Shown here: positions 23,040 through 35,008 of the stretch, one piece after another
How the letters are laid out: the number at the start of each line of letters is the position of its first letter
How positions within the stretch are numbered: position 1 is the stretch's first letter
Origin: Colocasia esculenta
Lineage: Eukaryota; Streptophyta; Magnoliopsida; Alismatales; Araceae
NCBI GenBank assembly: GCA_014218235.1
Contig: CM024758.1
Coordinates: forward strand, 103,639,698-103,703,697
Direction of reading: 5' to 3'
DNA length: 64,000 nucleotides
Notes under the pieces: model-generated
Seen by the model: only the letters and a program-made list of their open reading frames with translations
The model's database searches: none
Told to the model about the DNA's origin: nothing
Program-made: the position numbers and the translations under genes

Positions 23040-23200
23040 CCTGGGAGACCGGGGAGACACCCATTCCTATGGCCTCATACTCAGTGGGGTTCGGTCTTTT
23101 TTGGCTTTTGGAGTTTTGGCATGCTTACGACCGGGTCCATTTGGATCTCCGCGGGGACTTTGCCGCTCTTGACATGCTTTTTCATTTGATTTGATTTGCC
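23040..23200. other. Non-coding block conserved between elements A and B
   Basis: The core around 23121-23175 (GCATGCTTACGACCGGGTCC, then ATCTCCGCGGGGACTTTGCC) aligns with 62935-62995 of element B, while the surrounding sequence has largely diverged. It sits between the antisense genes and integrase in both elements. No convincing ORF covers it on either strand. The rest of 22741-23540 shows no gene. Confidence 0.55.
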
Positions 23201-23554
23201 TGTTTTGGCTCTTTTGCTTTTGATTTTCATTGATCCTTTTCTTTTTCCCCTTGCTATGCCTTGACCTACATCCGTTTGAACTTTGGGTAGATTCAAAGGT
23301 CGATCCCTCAGGTTTCCCATCCTTTGGCGGACCAAGTGGAAAAAGAAGTGGGTACTGCCCTAGACTCTTGGTTCGGCGTTGATCTTCCTTAGATTTTATA
23401 CTTCCGGCTTCCGAGGGGTGGGCGTGTAAGTGTGTGGGTGTCGGCACCTCTGGCTAACCCACCAAGACTTGGAAATGAATTAATAATGATGGTTTTTCAT
23501 TTTGGGATCCATGTACCATGTAAATCCGAACACTTATCTAGGGGTAGTATTTTT

Positions 23555-24690
23555 TTAGATGAAGCCCATTCCATGGGTGAGAGAACTCCTCACCCTCCGC
23601 ATTGACCAGCCTGTACGCGTTGCTGGATATACTGCTTTGATTACGTACGGCCCTTCCCAGTTTGGTTGGAGTTTGGATCGGGGACCACCAGGTTTTACAA
23701 AGATTCTCTTGACGACCATCTCACCGACCTTAAATTTCTCTCAATAACTTTCTTTTGATAAAAACGTGTGAGTCTATTTTGATACGCTCTCGTGTGTTCT
23801 GCGGCGACCAGATGCCTCTCATCTAGGACTTCTAGTTATGCTAGGAGCGATTCGCGCCGCTCATCAATTGACAAGTCCTTGTCAAGCTAGATCCTTAATG
23901 AGGGAATAAGAATTTCATATGGTACTACAACCTCCATTCCGTAAGTGAGGGTGAACGGGGTTTGCCCTGTGGGAGTACGGATTGAAGTACGGTAGGCCGA
24001 TAGGGCTTCTACAAGCTTTTCTGGCTAGTCCACGAATCTGTTAGCCTCACATGTTTTCTTGATGATTTTAATCAAAGTTTTGTTTGTGGCCTCTGCTTGG
24101 CCATTGCCTTGCGGATAATAAGGAGATGAATGATGCAATGCAATTTTATACCTGTTGCAGAGGTCGCGTAGTTCTTGAGAGATAAACTGAGGCCCATTAT
24201 CGGTGATGATGGTGCTCAGGATGTCGAACCTGGCGATGATGTTTCTCATGATGAACTTGCAGACGGTTGTTGCCTTGACTTCCGCATGCTTCGGCTTCCG
24301 CTCACTTGGTGAAGTACTCCATTGCTGTGAGGATGAATGATTTGGTTTTGTTCTAGGAGTTAGGATCACCAAGGGGACCAATAATGTAGAAAGCCCACAT
24401 AGAAAAAGGCCATGGGAGGATATTAGGTGGAGTGTAGAGGATGGAGCATGAATTTTGTCAGCGTGCAGTTGGCACTTGGCGCACTGACGGACAAAGATAG
24501 AGCAATCCTCCTCTAGAGTAGGCCAATAGAAACCTTGCCTAAGGATCTTCTTAGCAAGCATCTGGCTATTCACATGGCCACCACAAACACCCGAATGGGC
24601 CTCCTCAACAACCTTCAGAACTTCATCCTCATCCAGGCATGTAAGCAAAACTCCGAAAAATCCCCTTCTGTATAGCAAATTTCCAATCAA
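23555..24690 (-). pseudogene. pol: Integrase of element A
   Basis: The zinc-binding domain has H...H then CAKC (HSGVCGGH ... VRQCAKCQ). The core shows TDNGPQFIS with the second Asp and QGNGQAEATNKTLIKIIKK with the catalytic Glu. The part carrying the first Asp (about 24290-24420) is frameshifted. The C-terminal stretch (23555-24025) is broken by stops but aligns with 63331-63864 of element B, including a GGPRSKLQ.NWEGPY-like segment. Integrase would insert the cDNA; here the frame is not intact. It is the last pol domain before the antisense-gene region, as in Tat-like elements. Confidence 0.85.
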
Positions 24691-24869
24691 GGTATAACTC
24701 TAGGACAACCTTCTTATGGCTTTCTTTTCTTCACTTGTGGCTTCTTCAGAGTACGACTGGTCTTTACAATACCTTGCTATCTCATAATACCATGGCTTCT
24801 CTTCATCTTCTAACTCTTCTTCTAGCTCTAATAACATAACTTCAACTTTCTCCTTCCTTTCCAACTTCT

Positions 24870-25933
24870 TCAACATCTCTTCCTTGATATGGAGAAAGAT
24901 AGGGTCCTAAATAGCAGGGGTATTACGGCGTGAAATTTGAATTCTGTCAAAATCCCGGGATAGGACATATTGAGAGTTGAAGCGATGGTAGAAAGGGTGT
25001 CAGCTAGAAGATTCTGATGACGAGGGACATGGACGGAAATCAACTTGGAGAATATCTTGGCATAGGCTGAGGCGAGTTCTTGGTAAGGCTTGAGCTTTGG
25101 ATCATGAGTGAGGTATTTGCTGAGCACTTGGCGCAAGACCAGCTGACTATCACATACAATTCGTAGATGGGTGACACCATAGAAATGAGCGAGCTCCAGA
25201 CCAGCTAACAAAGCTTCATATTCGGAAATGTTGTTGGTGGCAGGAAACTCTAATTTGTATGCTTGCGGAATGGTGACACCCTCAGGTGATAGTAGAGCAA
25301 TCTCGATACCCTTTCCTTGAGAGTTCAGAGCTCCATTAAAATATATTGTCCGCATAGGATCAGATTGGCTAAGGGACATTAATTCTTCATATGGAAACTA
25401 TGAACGGACAGGAGTGAATCGAGGAATAGGGTGGTGAGCAAGATGCTCTACTATGGCATAGCCTTTGATGAATTTCTACTGAACGTAGGTGATTTCAAAC
25501 TGGGAAAGGAAGCTTTGCCAACGTGCTAGCCTATCAGTTAGAATGGTTTTTTCAAGGAGGAACTTGATAGGATTCATGCGGGCTATAAGATGGACTTCGT
25601 GAGCAAGAAAGTAGTGCTTCAATTTCTGCACTACCCATACGAGTGCAGCACATGTCTTTTCCATTGTCGTGTACCTTTGCTCGCAGGGGTTGAGAAGTTT
25701 CGACAGCTAGTAAGCTGCCCTCTCCTTGCCTTCTTCATCCACTTATGCAAGGACAACTCCTACCGAGTCTTCCAGACAGATACATAGAGAATTAGCGGTT
25801 TTCCTGGAGTCGGCGGCCTCAGGACATGGGGATTAGCTAAGTACTCCTTGAGTCCGTCAAAAGCCGTCTGACACTTCTCATCCCATTTGAATTCGACTCC
25901 AGGCTTGGTGAGGTCGTAGAAGGGTCTACACCT
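24870..25933 (-). pseudogene. pol: RNase H and second (archaeal-type) RNase H of element A
   Basis: The first RNase H remnant includes EKTCAALVWVVQKLKHYFLA and TDRLARWQSFLSQFEITYV (25476-25664). It is followed by a second domain (24870-25379) with TIYFNGALNSQGKGI, NNISEYEALLAGLELA, RIVCDSQLVLRQV and HVPRHQNLLADTLS. A second RNase H of this type is known from the Tat lineage. The first catalytic Asp of the usual YFDGA motif is Asn here (YFNGA), while the Glu and later Asp residues are kept. Stops and frame breaks separate the domains. Confidence 0.8.
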
Positions 25934-27073
25934 CTATGAATGTTGGGAGATGAATCGACGAATAAACTGTAATCTCCCAATAAGTCCTCGAATTTCCTTT
26001 AAATTATTGGGGGGGGGGGGTATTTCTCTTATTGCCTTCGCCTTATTCGGATCAATTTCTATACCCCTCTTACTCACAATGAAGCCTAGAAGCCTGCCCG
26101 ATGAAACACCAAATACACACTTCTTGGGGTTCATTTTTAATTGATATTCTCTTGACCTCTGCAAGACCTTAGTTAGAACCCCAGGATGCTCAGCCATTGA
26201 CTTTGATTTCACCACCAGGTCATCCATATACACCTCAATAAAAATGTGGATCATGTCATGAAAGATAGCAATCATAGCCCTATGGTAAGTAGATCCAGCA
26301 TTCTTAAGCCCAAAGGGCATGACCACATAACAATAAGTTCCCCACGGTGTAGTGAATGAGGTTTTTTCCTGGTGTTCCTCAGTCAGCTTAATCTGATTAT
26401 ACCCTGAGAAGCCATCCATAAAGGAGAGGTTTTCATACCCGACTGTGTTATCGATGAGCACGTCGAGGTGAGGCAACGGGAAATCATTCTTAGGACACGC
26501 GCAGTTGAGATCTCGGAAATCGATACAGATTCTAACTCTTCCATCTTTTTTCATGACCGGGACAATGTTTGCCACCCAATTTGGATAGAGTACGACTCTG
26601 ATGAATCTGGATTTGTGGAGCTTATCGACTTCATCCTTCATTTTCAAAGCCATTCGGGGCTGGAAATGCCTCAACTGCTGCTTAATGGCAATGGATCCCG
26701 GCTTAAGAGTGAGACGGTGCTCGACGAGTGCGGTGCCCAAGCCTGGCATATCCTCGTAACTCCATGCGAACGTGTCCTTGTATTCATTGAGAACCTCAAT
26801 GATTGCCTCCTCTTCAGCTGGTGACAAATAACTGCTTATGAGGACGGTCCTAGGGTCTTCCTCGGTTCCCAAGTTGATTTCCTTGGTGATTTCCTCTACG
26901 GCTGCTGACTGTTCATCAAACCTCTTCAATCCACTTGCGAATGCGTCAGCCTCGTCCTCGAATTCTTCATCACCTTCCCCAATTGATTCGTCAACATCCA
27001 CGATCTCATAGACTCCGAACCCATCATCAATTAAGCACAGCGACTGCTCATACTCAATTTCCGGCAACTGCAA
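25934..27073 (-). CDS. pol: Reverse transcriptase of element A (open segment of a broken pol)
   Basis: A 379-codon open stretch. After an acidic N-terminal part comes the canonical Ty3/gypsy RT: RVRICIDFRDLNCACPKNDF, FPLPHLDVLIDNT, LSFMDGFSGYNQIKL (motif A Asp), MPFGLKNAGSTYHRAM (motif B), VYMDDLVVKS (catalytic YMDD) and LGFIVSKRGIEIDPNKAKAI (thumb). All key RT residues are present. The frame stops before RNase H with QHS-stop where the connection domain is expected. As a domain it could still be read, but the polyprotein around it is broken. The given start is only the first Met of the open stretch. Confidence 0.85.
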   Translation of the reverse strand: MQLPEIEYEQSLCLIDDGFGVYEIVDVDESIGEGDEEFEDEADAFASGLKRFDEQSAAVEEITKEINLGTEEDPRTVLISSYLSPAEEEAIIEVLNEYKDTFAWSYEDMPGLGTALVEHRLTLKPGSIAIKQQLRHFQPRMALKMKDEVDKLHKSRFIRVVLYPNWVANIVPVMKKDGRVRICIDFRDLNCACPKNDFPLPHLDVLIDNTVGYENLSFMDGFSGYNQIKLTEEHQEKTSFTTPWGTYCYVVMPFGLKNAGSTYHRAMIAIFHDMIHIFIEVYMDDLVVKSKSMAEHPGVLTKVLQRSREYQLKMNPKKCVFGVSSGRLLGFIVSKRGIEIDPNKAKAIREIPPPPNNLKEIRGLIGRLQFIRRFISQHS

Positions 27074-27227
27074 AGGATCTTCTAAAAATTCAGAAATTGT
27101 TAGGCATGCCTTGCATCTATGGGCTAGATCATTGAGGAATCGGTGTGGAACCCTCTTACCCTTGGACTTCTTCTCAGAGACTACCCCTAGGTTGTTGCTA
27201 CCTTGACATAGACTTGAACTACAGCTA

Positions 27228-28760
27228 TTGGAATCTACAACAGAAGGAGGAGTAGGAAAAGCAGTAAATGAATCACGTGTGGGGGAAGATGGGGAAGGAT
27301 TAACAGCAGTAAAGAAATCCCGTGTAGGGGAAAGAGGAAGAGAAGTAAATGATTCCCGCGTGGGGGATGTTGGAGAAATATTTACAGTAGAAGAACTTCC
27401 CTGCGTGGGGGAATATGGAGAAATATTTACAGTGGAAGAACTTCCCTGCGTAGGGGAAGATGGAGAAATATTTATAGTAGAAGAACTTCCCTGGGTGGGG
27501 GAAGGAAAATTATTGAAAGCAGTAAAGGCCCCCTGCGTGGAGGGGGGAGGAGGATTATTGAAAGCAGTAAAGCCCCCCTACATGGAGGGGGGAGGAGGAT
27601 TATTGAAAGCAGTAAAGCCCCCCTCCATGGTGGGGGGAGGAAAATTATTGAAAGCAGTAAAGTCTCCCTGCGTGGAGGGGGGAGGAAAATTATTGAAAGC
27701 AGTAAAGCCCCCCTGCGTGGAGGGGGGAGGAGGTCCCTGCATGGAGGGACGCAGAAGGCCGGTCATGGGACTGGGGAGGAGTGGCCGGTCGGTTGGGGCA
27801 CACTTGGAGGCGAGGAAGGAGGTCTCCTCGATGGAGACAATGGAGTTAGCCATTGTGGAGCCGATACCTCTGGGCCACCCTCAGTACTACGCATGCACGG
27901 AGAGAGCGGACGAGCGAGACCGCCAACTCGAGTAAGTGAAAAATGAGTAAAGGTTCGAGGGAAGAAGGGTCCAAGTAGTGGGGTTGAAGAGTGGGGTTTG
28001 GCGAGAGAAACAGACGCGCGACGTCCAAGTGCAGCGTCGGTGCCCAAGGAATGCTTAGGGAAAGGAAGGAGGGCCATGCGGTGACCTGCAGGATAGGAAG
28101 CGCGATGCTTGGAGAAGAGAAGAGGAGAGTGGGCGCGTTGCCCGGAGCAAGAGGGGGACTGAGCGAGTTGTTCAGAGGGGGAAAGGGAGCAGGCAGGTTG
28201 CCTGGAGGGGGAAAGAGATCGAGCGCATTGCTGAATGGGAGAGAGAGGTCAGGCGCGATGCCCGGAGAAGGAAGGGGAGTAGGCACGTTGCCTAGGAAGG
28301 AAATTGAAATGGGCGTGATGCCCAGAGAAGAAACTAAGACGGGCGTGGTGCCTGGAGAGGAAATTAAAGTGGGTGTGTTGTCTGGGAATGAAACTAAAGC
28401 GGGTGCGATGCCCGGAGATGAAATTAAGGTGGGCGCGATGCCCAAAGGGGAGACTAAAGTGGGCGCGATGCCCGGGGATGAAATTAAAGTGGGAGCGTTG
28501 CCCGGAGATGAAATTAAAGCGGGCGTGTTGCCCGGAGATGAATTTAAAATAGGCGTGATGCCTGGGACTGAAACTAAAGCGGGCGCAATGCCCGGAGATG
28601 AATTTAAAGCAGGCACGATGCCTGGGATTGAAACTAAAGTGGGCGCGATGCTCGGAGATGAATTTAAAGCAGGCACGATGCCTGGAGGTGAGATCGATGT
28701 GGGCGCGACGCCCGGAGGTGCAGGGGAAGTGGGCATAGTGCCCGGAGAGTCAGGGCATGC
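27228..28760 (-). repeat. Protease-RT linker made of two minisatellites
   Basis: From about 27510 to 27735 a 45-bp unit (minus-strand peptide GGFTAFNN(F/P)PPPS(T/M)(Q/E)) repeats about five times, preceded by a related array at 27230-27500. From about 28260 to 28745 a 30-bp unit repeats about 16 times; on the minus strand it reads SSPGIAPTLV with variants, and on the + strand MPGDEIKVGA. Both strands stay open because the unit length is a multiple of three. The array lies in gag-pol between protease and RT, so it most likely encodes a flexible Pro/Ser-rich linker. Copy number is likely variable between element copies. Confidence 0.8.
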
Positions 28761-29210
28761 CCCATGGGTGACTTCTTTGGTGTTTTTCCCTACTTTGTCC
28801 TCTGCCTGCCATCCTTTGCTTGCAGGCGCTACTAGCTACTCAGTATATGTTGTTGTGAAGAGCCGGTCTAAGGAGGCGGCGATGTCGCTTATGTCAAACC
28901 ATTTGTTCATTCTGCACTGGACTCACCTCTCTGGTGTGCTTTGGTGGCCTGGGACTATTCACAATTCTGTATGTAGCCAGGGGTGAACGGTGGTAGGTTC
29001 AGGAGTAATGGTTGACATCCGTCATTTTCCGCTGTAGTGGGCCCTCTGAAATGTCATATAGTGACCATGTGAGAGGCCACCCCGTTGCTGCTTTTCCCTG
29101 CCTAGCCTATAACCCAGTCCTGCCTTGGGTCTCATCTTGCAATCTTTCACAGCCTCAGTCCTCCCTTGCAACTGTGCCCCATCCCTTTGCCGACTGGTAC
29201 CACATCTGCA
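28761..29210 (-). other. Remainder of protease-RT spacer of element A
   Basis: No conserved domain is recognisable. The minus strand has short open stretches only and probably continues the degraded polyprotein linker. No gene on the + strand is supported. Confidence 0.4.
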
Positions 29211-30040
29211 TCATAATGTGCTAGCCTTCTTGGTGATTATCTTGATCCTTCCAACAGTATTGACGGATGAGCTACTCGGGCCAGGATACATGCTTGGTGC
29301 ACCCAATACGGACATCAGCGGCTGATTACTGGGCCAAATGGAAGGGACTGAATTATCAGTCATGGCGTTCACTTCCATAATTGCAGGCTTACTGGCCACC
29401 TTGACGACCCGCCCCTTGTAAGGAAATTTGAGGCATTGATGGACAGTGGAGATAACGGCACTAAGGGCTTGAATAAATGGCCTGCCCAAAATCATACGGA
29501 AACTTGGGTCCATGTCCAGAATGTAAAAAAATCCATTTTAGTAACCGATGGGCCCAGTCCTATCTTCAATGTGGCGGCCCCCTTGGGCGGCCTACTGGTG
29601 TTGTCGTAGGCTGTGACATTGATGGCAGAGGGTCGGATTGACTGTACTACTACTCCAGAGAAATCTAGTGTGTCGGAGGACACAACATTAATTGATGCCC
29701 TGGAGTCCACCAAGCACCAAGACACGCAAACGCCATTGATGTCAACTGTGAAGCACAAGGCGTACCACTGAGACTCCGCGGGTGCCAACTCATCTTCATG
29801 AAATGTAATGGCCGGATGCAAGCTCGTGAGAGTCAAGACTGCACTGATCTGATTTACTGGCAAGTCTTCATTCACCATGAGCTTCTGCAGATAGTGCATG
29901 AGAGCTTCCTGGTGCATTAGTGATCTCTTGATTAATTCTAAGATAGATATCCTGGCTGGAGTCTTATCCAGGTGTTTTAGCAAATCATACTGAGTTCCCA
30001 GGATGGACTCCTCTTGCTGCGCTTCCTCCTCCTGAGGCAC
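29211..30040 (-). pseudogene. pol: Retroviral-type aspartic protease of element A
   Basis: The minus strand encodes VDINGVCVSWCLVDSRASIN, VVSSDTL and later MDPSFRMILGRPFIQALSAV. In the family the active site is VDSGAS(I/V)N; here the Gly is Arg (DSRAS), probably inactivating. The ILGRPF segment matches the conserved ILGR(P/D) end of retropepsins. A frameshift near 29510 separates the two parts. The protease would cut the Gag-Pol polyprotein. Confidence 0.75.
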
Positions 30041-30052
30041 TAGTGCCTATTC

Positions 30053-31427
30053 CTATTGCTGGGGGAATACTCTATTAAACATGCGCCCACTCCGGAGCAC
30101 CATGGTATCCTCTAAGCTTTCTCCCATAGTTGACGCCATGGCCGGAAAAACGGAAGGTGGTTGTGAGGTAGAGGGTTGAGGGGTGAATATTTGGTGCGGC
30201 AATTGGATACCTGCCGCACTCGGGGGTGTAGTGGTGGTACGGAGAAAGGGGCTTGGTGATTGGAGGCTATGAGGGTACGGTTGTGGCGTGCGGAGGAAAG
30301 GTGGGTTAGATGGTGGCGGTTGTGGGGCACTGGTGGCAGGAGATGGTGGTTTGGTTGTGGTGGTATGGTGGAGGGGTTGCGTAAGAAGGGTGCTTGCGGG
30401 TTGGTGGGTTGTGACATCATGGTGATGGGAGATTGGCAGATGAATGGCGGGCTGGGTGGTTGACTGGATGGTGTTAGACGGTGGGTGGGGATGCGTACGA
30501 AGGAGGGCAGTGGGTTTATCAGGGGTAGGTGTACAGATGAAAGGAGGTAAGGTGAAGGAGGATTGGGAGGTGGATGCAGCGGATGCTTCCGTAGGCCGAC
30601 CTGGTGTTCTTTCGGTGTGGGGAGACGCCGTGAAGGCATTTACTTGTTGAATTGGAGTTTGGTGCTCTGGGAGGGGGTTCTGGACTATGCCCATGTTGGG
30701 CTGCTGCTGGGGTGCCTGGAGTTGTTGTTGCTACTGTTGTTGTTGTTGTTGTTGTTGTTGCTGCTCTGGCTCGGGTGGCCTCCTTGCCTTCATCTCAACA
30801 ATATATTTTCTCATCTCTGCCCAATCTATGCCTCCATTGTCATTCAATTGTAAATGTAGTCCTTGAAATAGAACACGCCTCTAGGGTGTGGCCTGGTCCC
30901 CGATGAAATTCACAATACCGGGAGGTGTCAACATCGGGAGGCCATTGTAGCCTTTCCCTAGGCATGGTCAGTGCGTCGGCGGCCATGAGGGCATTGAAAA
31001 TATCTGGTAGGGTTTCCGGCAATGGGGGATAATGGGTTCTTCTTGGGCCAGGAGGTCGTCTGGGTTGCTGAGGCTCATAGGTGCCGGGGGGAGGGAGCTG
31101 GTTGTATTGGGGAGGTGCAGGAGCAAGCTATTGTTGGTATTGGGGAGGGGCCGGTTGCCGGTATTATTGCTGCTGAGGTTGGTGATATTGTGGCTGCTGG
31201 GGCTAGTGGTAGTATTGGTTGGCACGAGGCTGTTTGGTAATGGAGCTGCTAAGGTTGTCGATAGTGTGGGGGCTGTTGGGGTTGCTTAGGTGGTTGTGGC
31301 TATTGAGACTGTTGGGGTGCCCTAAAAATAAGAGGGTTGTTTGGCCTTGTGGCTGGCTGTTGGGGCTGTTGGGTCCTGGTATTGGTATTGGGGTGGTAGG
31401 TGGAATGACTCGGGTTTCCCATCGCAC
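30053..31427 (-). pseudogene. gag: Gag C-terminal part: zinc-knuckle-like motif and Pro/Gln-rich linker
   Basis: Reading on the minus strand: a Gln/Pro/Asn-rich stretch (31100-31427), then RYCEFHRGPGHTLEACSISR at 30860-30925, a C-x2-H-x4-GH-x4-C motif typical of Tat-lineage gag, then a (CAA)n microsatellite coding poly-Gln (30721-30770), then about 210 codons of Pro/Thr/Ser-rich sequence. Stops and frame changes are present. The + strand frames seen here are shadows of the repetitive codons. Confidence 0.7.
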
Positions 31428-32051
31428 TCACCTGCTCGTTATGTATGACCCCCTCGGTTGTAGGACCACCAATAGGGGGAGCACCACTACCCTTCTTGAA
31501 GGTCCGGCTTTTGGCTCAAACATGGCCATGATTGGAGAGTCCTTCAGCTGGGTTTGAATGTATCGGGCCCTCTCATATAATTCTTCCATCGTGGTTAACT
31601 TGTTCATTGCCAAAATATGCCTGAATTGCGGCATGGCATTTTCCGAGATCATCTTCACTTGTTCTGTCTCAGACAAGGGATCCCTCAGCCTCTCGGCCAT
31701 AGCTCTCCATCTGTCAGCATAATGCAAGAAGTCTTCGTCAGCCTTCATTCTCTCGGCCATCAGACCAGTTATGGATAACGCCAGACCGACTCTGTCTCTG
31801 TACCTTTGCAGGAACTTTCTTCGCACTGCCTCGAAATCTTCGGCATCCGAGGGCTCCAAAGAGTAGAACCATTCGAGGGCGGGCCCATCCAAAGACCGGT
31901 GGAATAGGAATGCAAGAGCATGACTATCATTTTGCCAAAATGAAGACTCGTACATGAACTATTTGATATGCATGAATGGATTGCCGGTGCCATTGTAACG
32001 GCAGTAACCGTAGCTCAGAGGGGGGAAGGTGAAAGACTGGCATAGAAGGGA
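31428..32051 (-). pseudogene. gag: Gag capsid domain of element A, part after the solo-LTR break
   Basis: Contains SYGYCRYNGTGNPFMHIK, a stop (TAG where CAG is expected), then FMYESSFWQNDSHALAFLFH, LDGPALEWFYSLEPSD, DFEAVRRKFLQRYRD and ADEDFLHYADRWRAMAERL. This is the Retrotrans_gag capsid region that assembles the virus-like particle. The N-terminal part lies at 35009-35701, on the far side of the solo LTR 32057-35003. The duplicated GTGCC marks the break. Confidence 0.85.
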
Positions 32052-32056
32052 GTGCC

Positions 32057-35003
32057 TGTAGCAACCTGGATTTTTATAATAATTAAAATCGAATTATTTG
32101 AAAAAATCAATATAAGAAAATTAAATAATGGAAGATTCACACAAAAAGGAATTAAACGAAACCCATTAAATGAAAACAAGTAATGAGCTTTATTAAATGG
32201 ACCATTAGAAATTTGTGGGTCAAAATAAGAAATTATAAAAGGGGAATAATAGGAAAATACCCTAAATTCGTAACTAGAATATTACTTAAATAGAAAAGAG
32301 TTATTTAATACATTAAATAGCTAGTTTGAGTAATAATAGGATTCGTAAACCTACCCCATATGGATTAGCACGAATTTGGATCTCTTCCAAGTCTAAATAG
32401 AGATTGGAATGCAAGGAAGGAATGTGAGAGTAAGGAAATCTCGGAATTAAGAGGAATTTGAGTAGGAGTAGGAATATGAACTTGTATTTACATAAATACA
32501 CCTCTTAAACTCTCTTGGCAACCCTAGCTCATTGCCAAGAGTTTCTGGACGTGGAGAAGAGGCTAAGGAGGAGAGGATTTTGTGGAGAGAAGAAGAACTT
32601 GAAGCTTCTTCCCTTGTTCTTCAAGTTCTAGCCCTAGAAGACAAATCGAGTCAAAGGTATGCATTCTCACAAGCATAAACCATGAAACTTTTTCTGTAGG
32701 TTCTTCCTACCCTCTTGAACGAAACCCCCAGTTTCATATTTTTCCATCCATCCTATCTTTTGTTCTTAATTTTTGAAGAACTGCAAACATGATAACCCGA
32801 GGTGTCATGTTTAATTCAAATCTCTATGTATACTTGATCCCATACTACGAAAGTTTTACTGTAGATACTTCATGTTGTTAGGGATCATTTGCCCCTAAAA
32901 AGCCTAAATTTCATTGAGCATGTTGCTCGAATTAAATCAGTCTTGCTCTCTATGTCATGTTCTATGTTACTCATCCTTGTTCGTTCTCAAACCATGTTCA
33001 AACCATGCTCTCTCTCTAATTCCGATTTATTGGAAGTACCCTTACATGTCTAGTTTAATTTGCAACTAGTTTCATGATTTTTCATTCACTATACAATTAG
33101 TTATGATTTTTCAAAGCACCCTGTATCATTCGATTTCAAGTTGGCCGCAATCCAAAGCCTGGTCTGAATCCTGTCAGAACCAGGTGTAGACAACCAGATT
33201 GCGATAGGCCGATATGTCGCCTTCTGGGTCTGATTGCGACCATCCACTTGTCGCTTTCTCAAGCCATCGCGACGCCTTCCTTGTCACTTTCTGAATGCGA
33301 CAATACCTACGTCGCGTTCTGGCCGCCTGAACAGACAGCCATGTCGCAACCCGTACAGGACCCTGTCGCGTTCTGCCTGGCCCCTGTCGCGTTCTGCCTG
33401 GCCCCTGTCGCAATGCTCAATTACCTATGTCGCCTTCTTACCGTTATACCCCCAGTAAAAACCCTACTTAAAAATGGTGCTATATTGAATGATTTAAAAT
33501 ACATGTTCACGACTTATTTCTATCTATGATTTCTCTTGCACTTGCACACACTTGAACCATCCATTTATGGCTGAAATATTGCAGAAAATATCTCATAATG
33601 TATCTGGTAATTTATTGCAATAAAGTATATTAATTGCCCTATTTTAAAGGACTTGTATTTGTTTCTTGCGTTGTTTATATACCGATATCGACGCTCCACT
33701 GTTCCAGAATTCCTCTACAACGTCGAGCACATGTTTTATATACACACTTTACTTGTCTTGTGGTGAACTCTCCGTCGGATATTCCTTTCGCCGGACTAGT
33801 GAACTCTTGCACAAGGCCTCCGTAAGTCTCCTCTGATCATGGATTCCCACATGGTCGACGAGCCAGTTGTACCCTAATACCTATGATACCCTTTAGGGAT
33901 CTATATGATCCAAACGGCCATTAGAGATTCACTCTCGTCTTAAATCACGTCGGACCTCTGGACCTGTGCATAACAAGGCCAGTGGTAGGGTCGTGAGTTC
34001 CACCTGACTGCCAACACCAAGTGCGCGTGTTGTGCAACTGTTACTATCGCCTGATTACTCACGTATTACGTGCAATGTCCACTAGCTCTCATCTATACTC
34101 TACTCGCTCACCTATTCACGTTCACTCTACTAGCTCATCTATTCATCTAGTGCTCTTATCTATTTCTTGGTACACTATACTGGCCATTGACTGATTGTCT
34201 AAAGATAAACAATATAACCAATGCTTGGCAATATATAAAGGGCCCGATCTGGTCCTGGGATGTGCGCCCGAAAGTGCTAGTGCCCATGGGAGTTAAATGA
34301 TCAGAGTGTTTGGCATTACACTCAAGTGCTATCTATCTCGACTATCTATATGACAATCAAAACACAAACGTGCTATACTCTCTCGATGTCTAGAATGACA
34401 AACAAGTGCTATACTCGTCGTGCTATTACCATACTTGTGCTAGTTGTGCTATGGCCATCCTGCTATTCGTGCTATATTCGATACTTGTGCTATTTTTGGA
34501 AACTATACTCGATCTCGTGCTATTGTGCTATCTTGTTACCTGTTGTGCTATTTCTTACTATATTTTGACTCTCTTGTACCTGCGATCTCTAGACACTCTG
34601 CCATTAAATGCGTTAATTATTTAAAGCCTGCTTGAGCCTGAGATTTAAGTCCTACTGGGCGTTATCGCTCACCCTACGTTATTTGATGTTGTGTTCTCAG
34701 GTGAGACCGAGGATGACACATACACTCACGAGGAAGGGAATGACCAAGAGTGAAGCCAGGAGTACCCTTGAGTCATTATGTTATCTTAGAATTGTAGTTA
34801 GTTATTTCCTTCTGTTGCAATGTAATTGGGCCCTTTAGAATGGCTCTGATATTAGTGGTTGTAACTAGACATCTGAAAAATTATTAATGAGAAAGATTTT
34901 CTTTAGTATTATTCAGTGTGCAATGGTTTGATGTCTAGTATACGCTCTATACCTTTTCTTGCAACTGCCTTCGCGCTCCGATATTCCGCGTTGGGGCGTG
35001 ACA
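32057..35003 (+). mobile_element. Solo LTR (2.95 kb) inserted in gag of element A
   Basis: Starts TGTAGCAACCTGG and ends TTGGGGCGTGACA. The target duplication GTGCC is perfect at 32052-32056 and 35004-35008. No coding domain lies inside. Length and ends suit a Tekay/Del-type LTR. It includes a 21-bp repeat (CCTGTCGCGTTCTGCCTGGCC) at 33363-33411 and a loose array of GTGCTAT units between 34325 and 34560. Confidence 0.9.
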
Positions 35004-35008
35004 GTGCC

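Noticed and set aside
28260..28745. Regular 30-bp repeats that could suggest a CRISPR array
   Set aside because: Units are directly adjacent without unique spacers, code in frame, and lie in a plant retrotransposon.
27228..28986. Two long + strand ORFs (235 and 331 codons) with repeats such as MPGDEIKVGA
   Set aside because: They are the antisense of the gag-pol linker minisatellites. Open frames follow from the unit lengths; there is no recognisable domain and no sign of a promoter.
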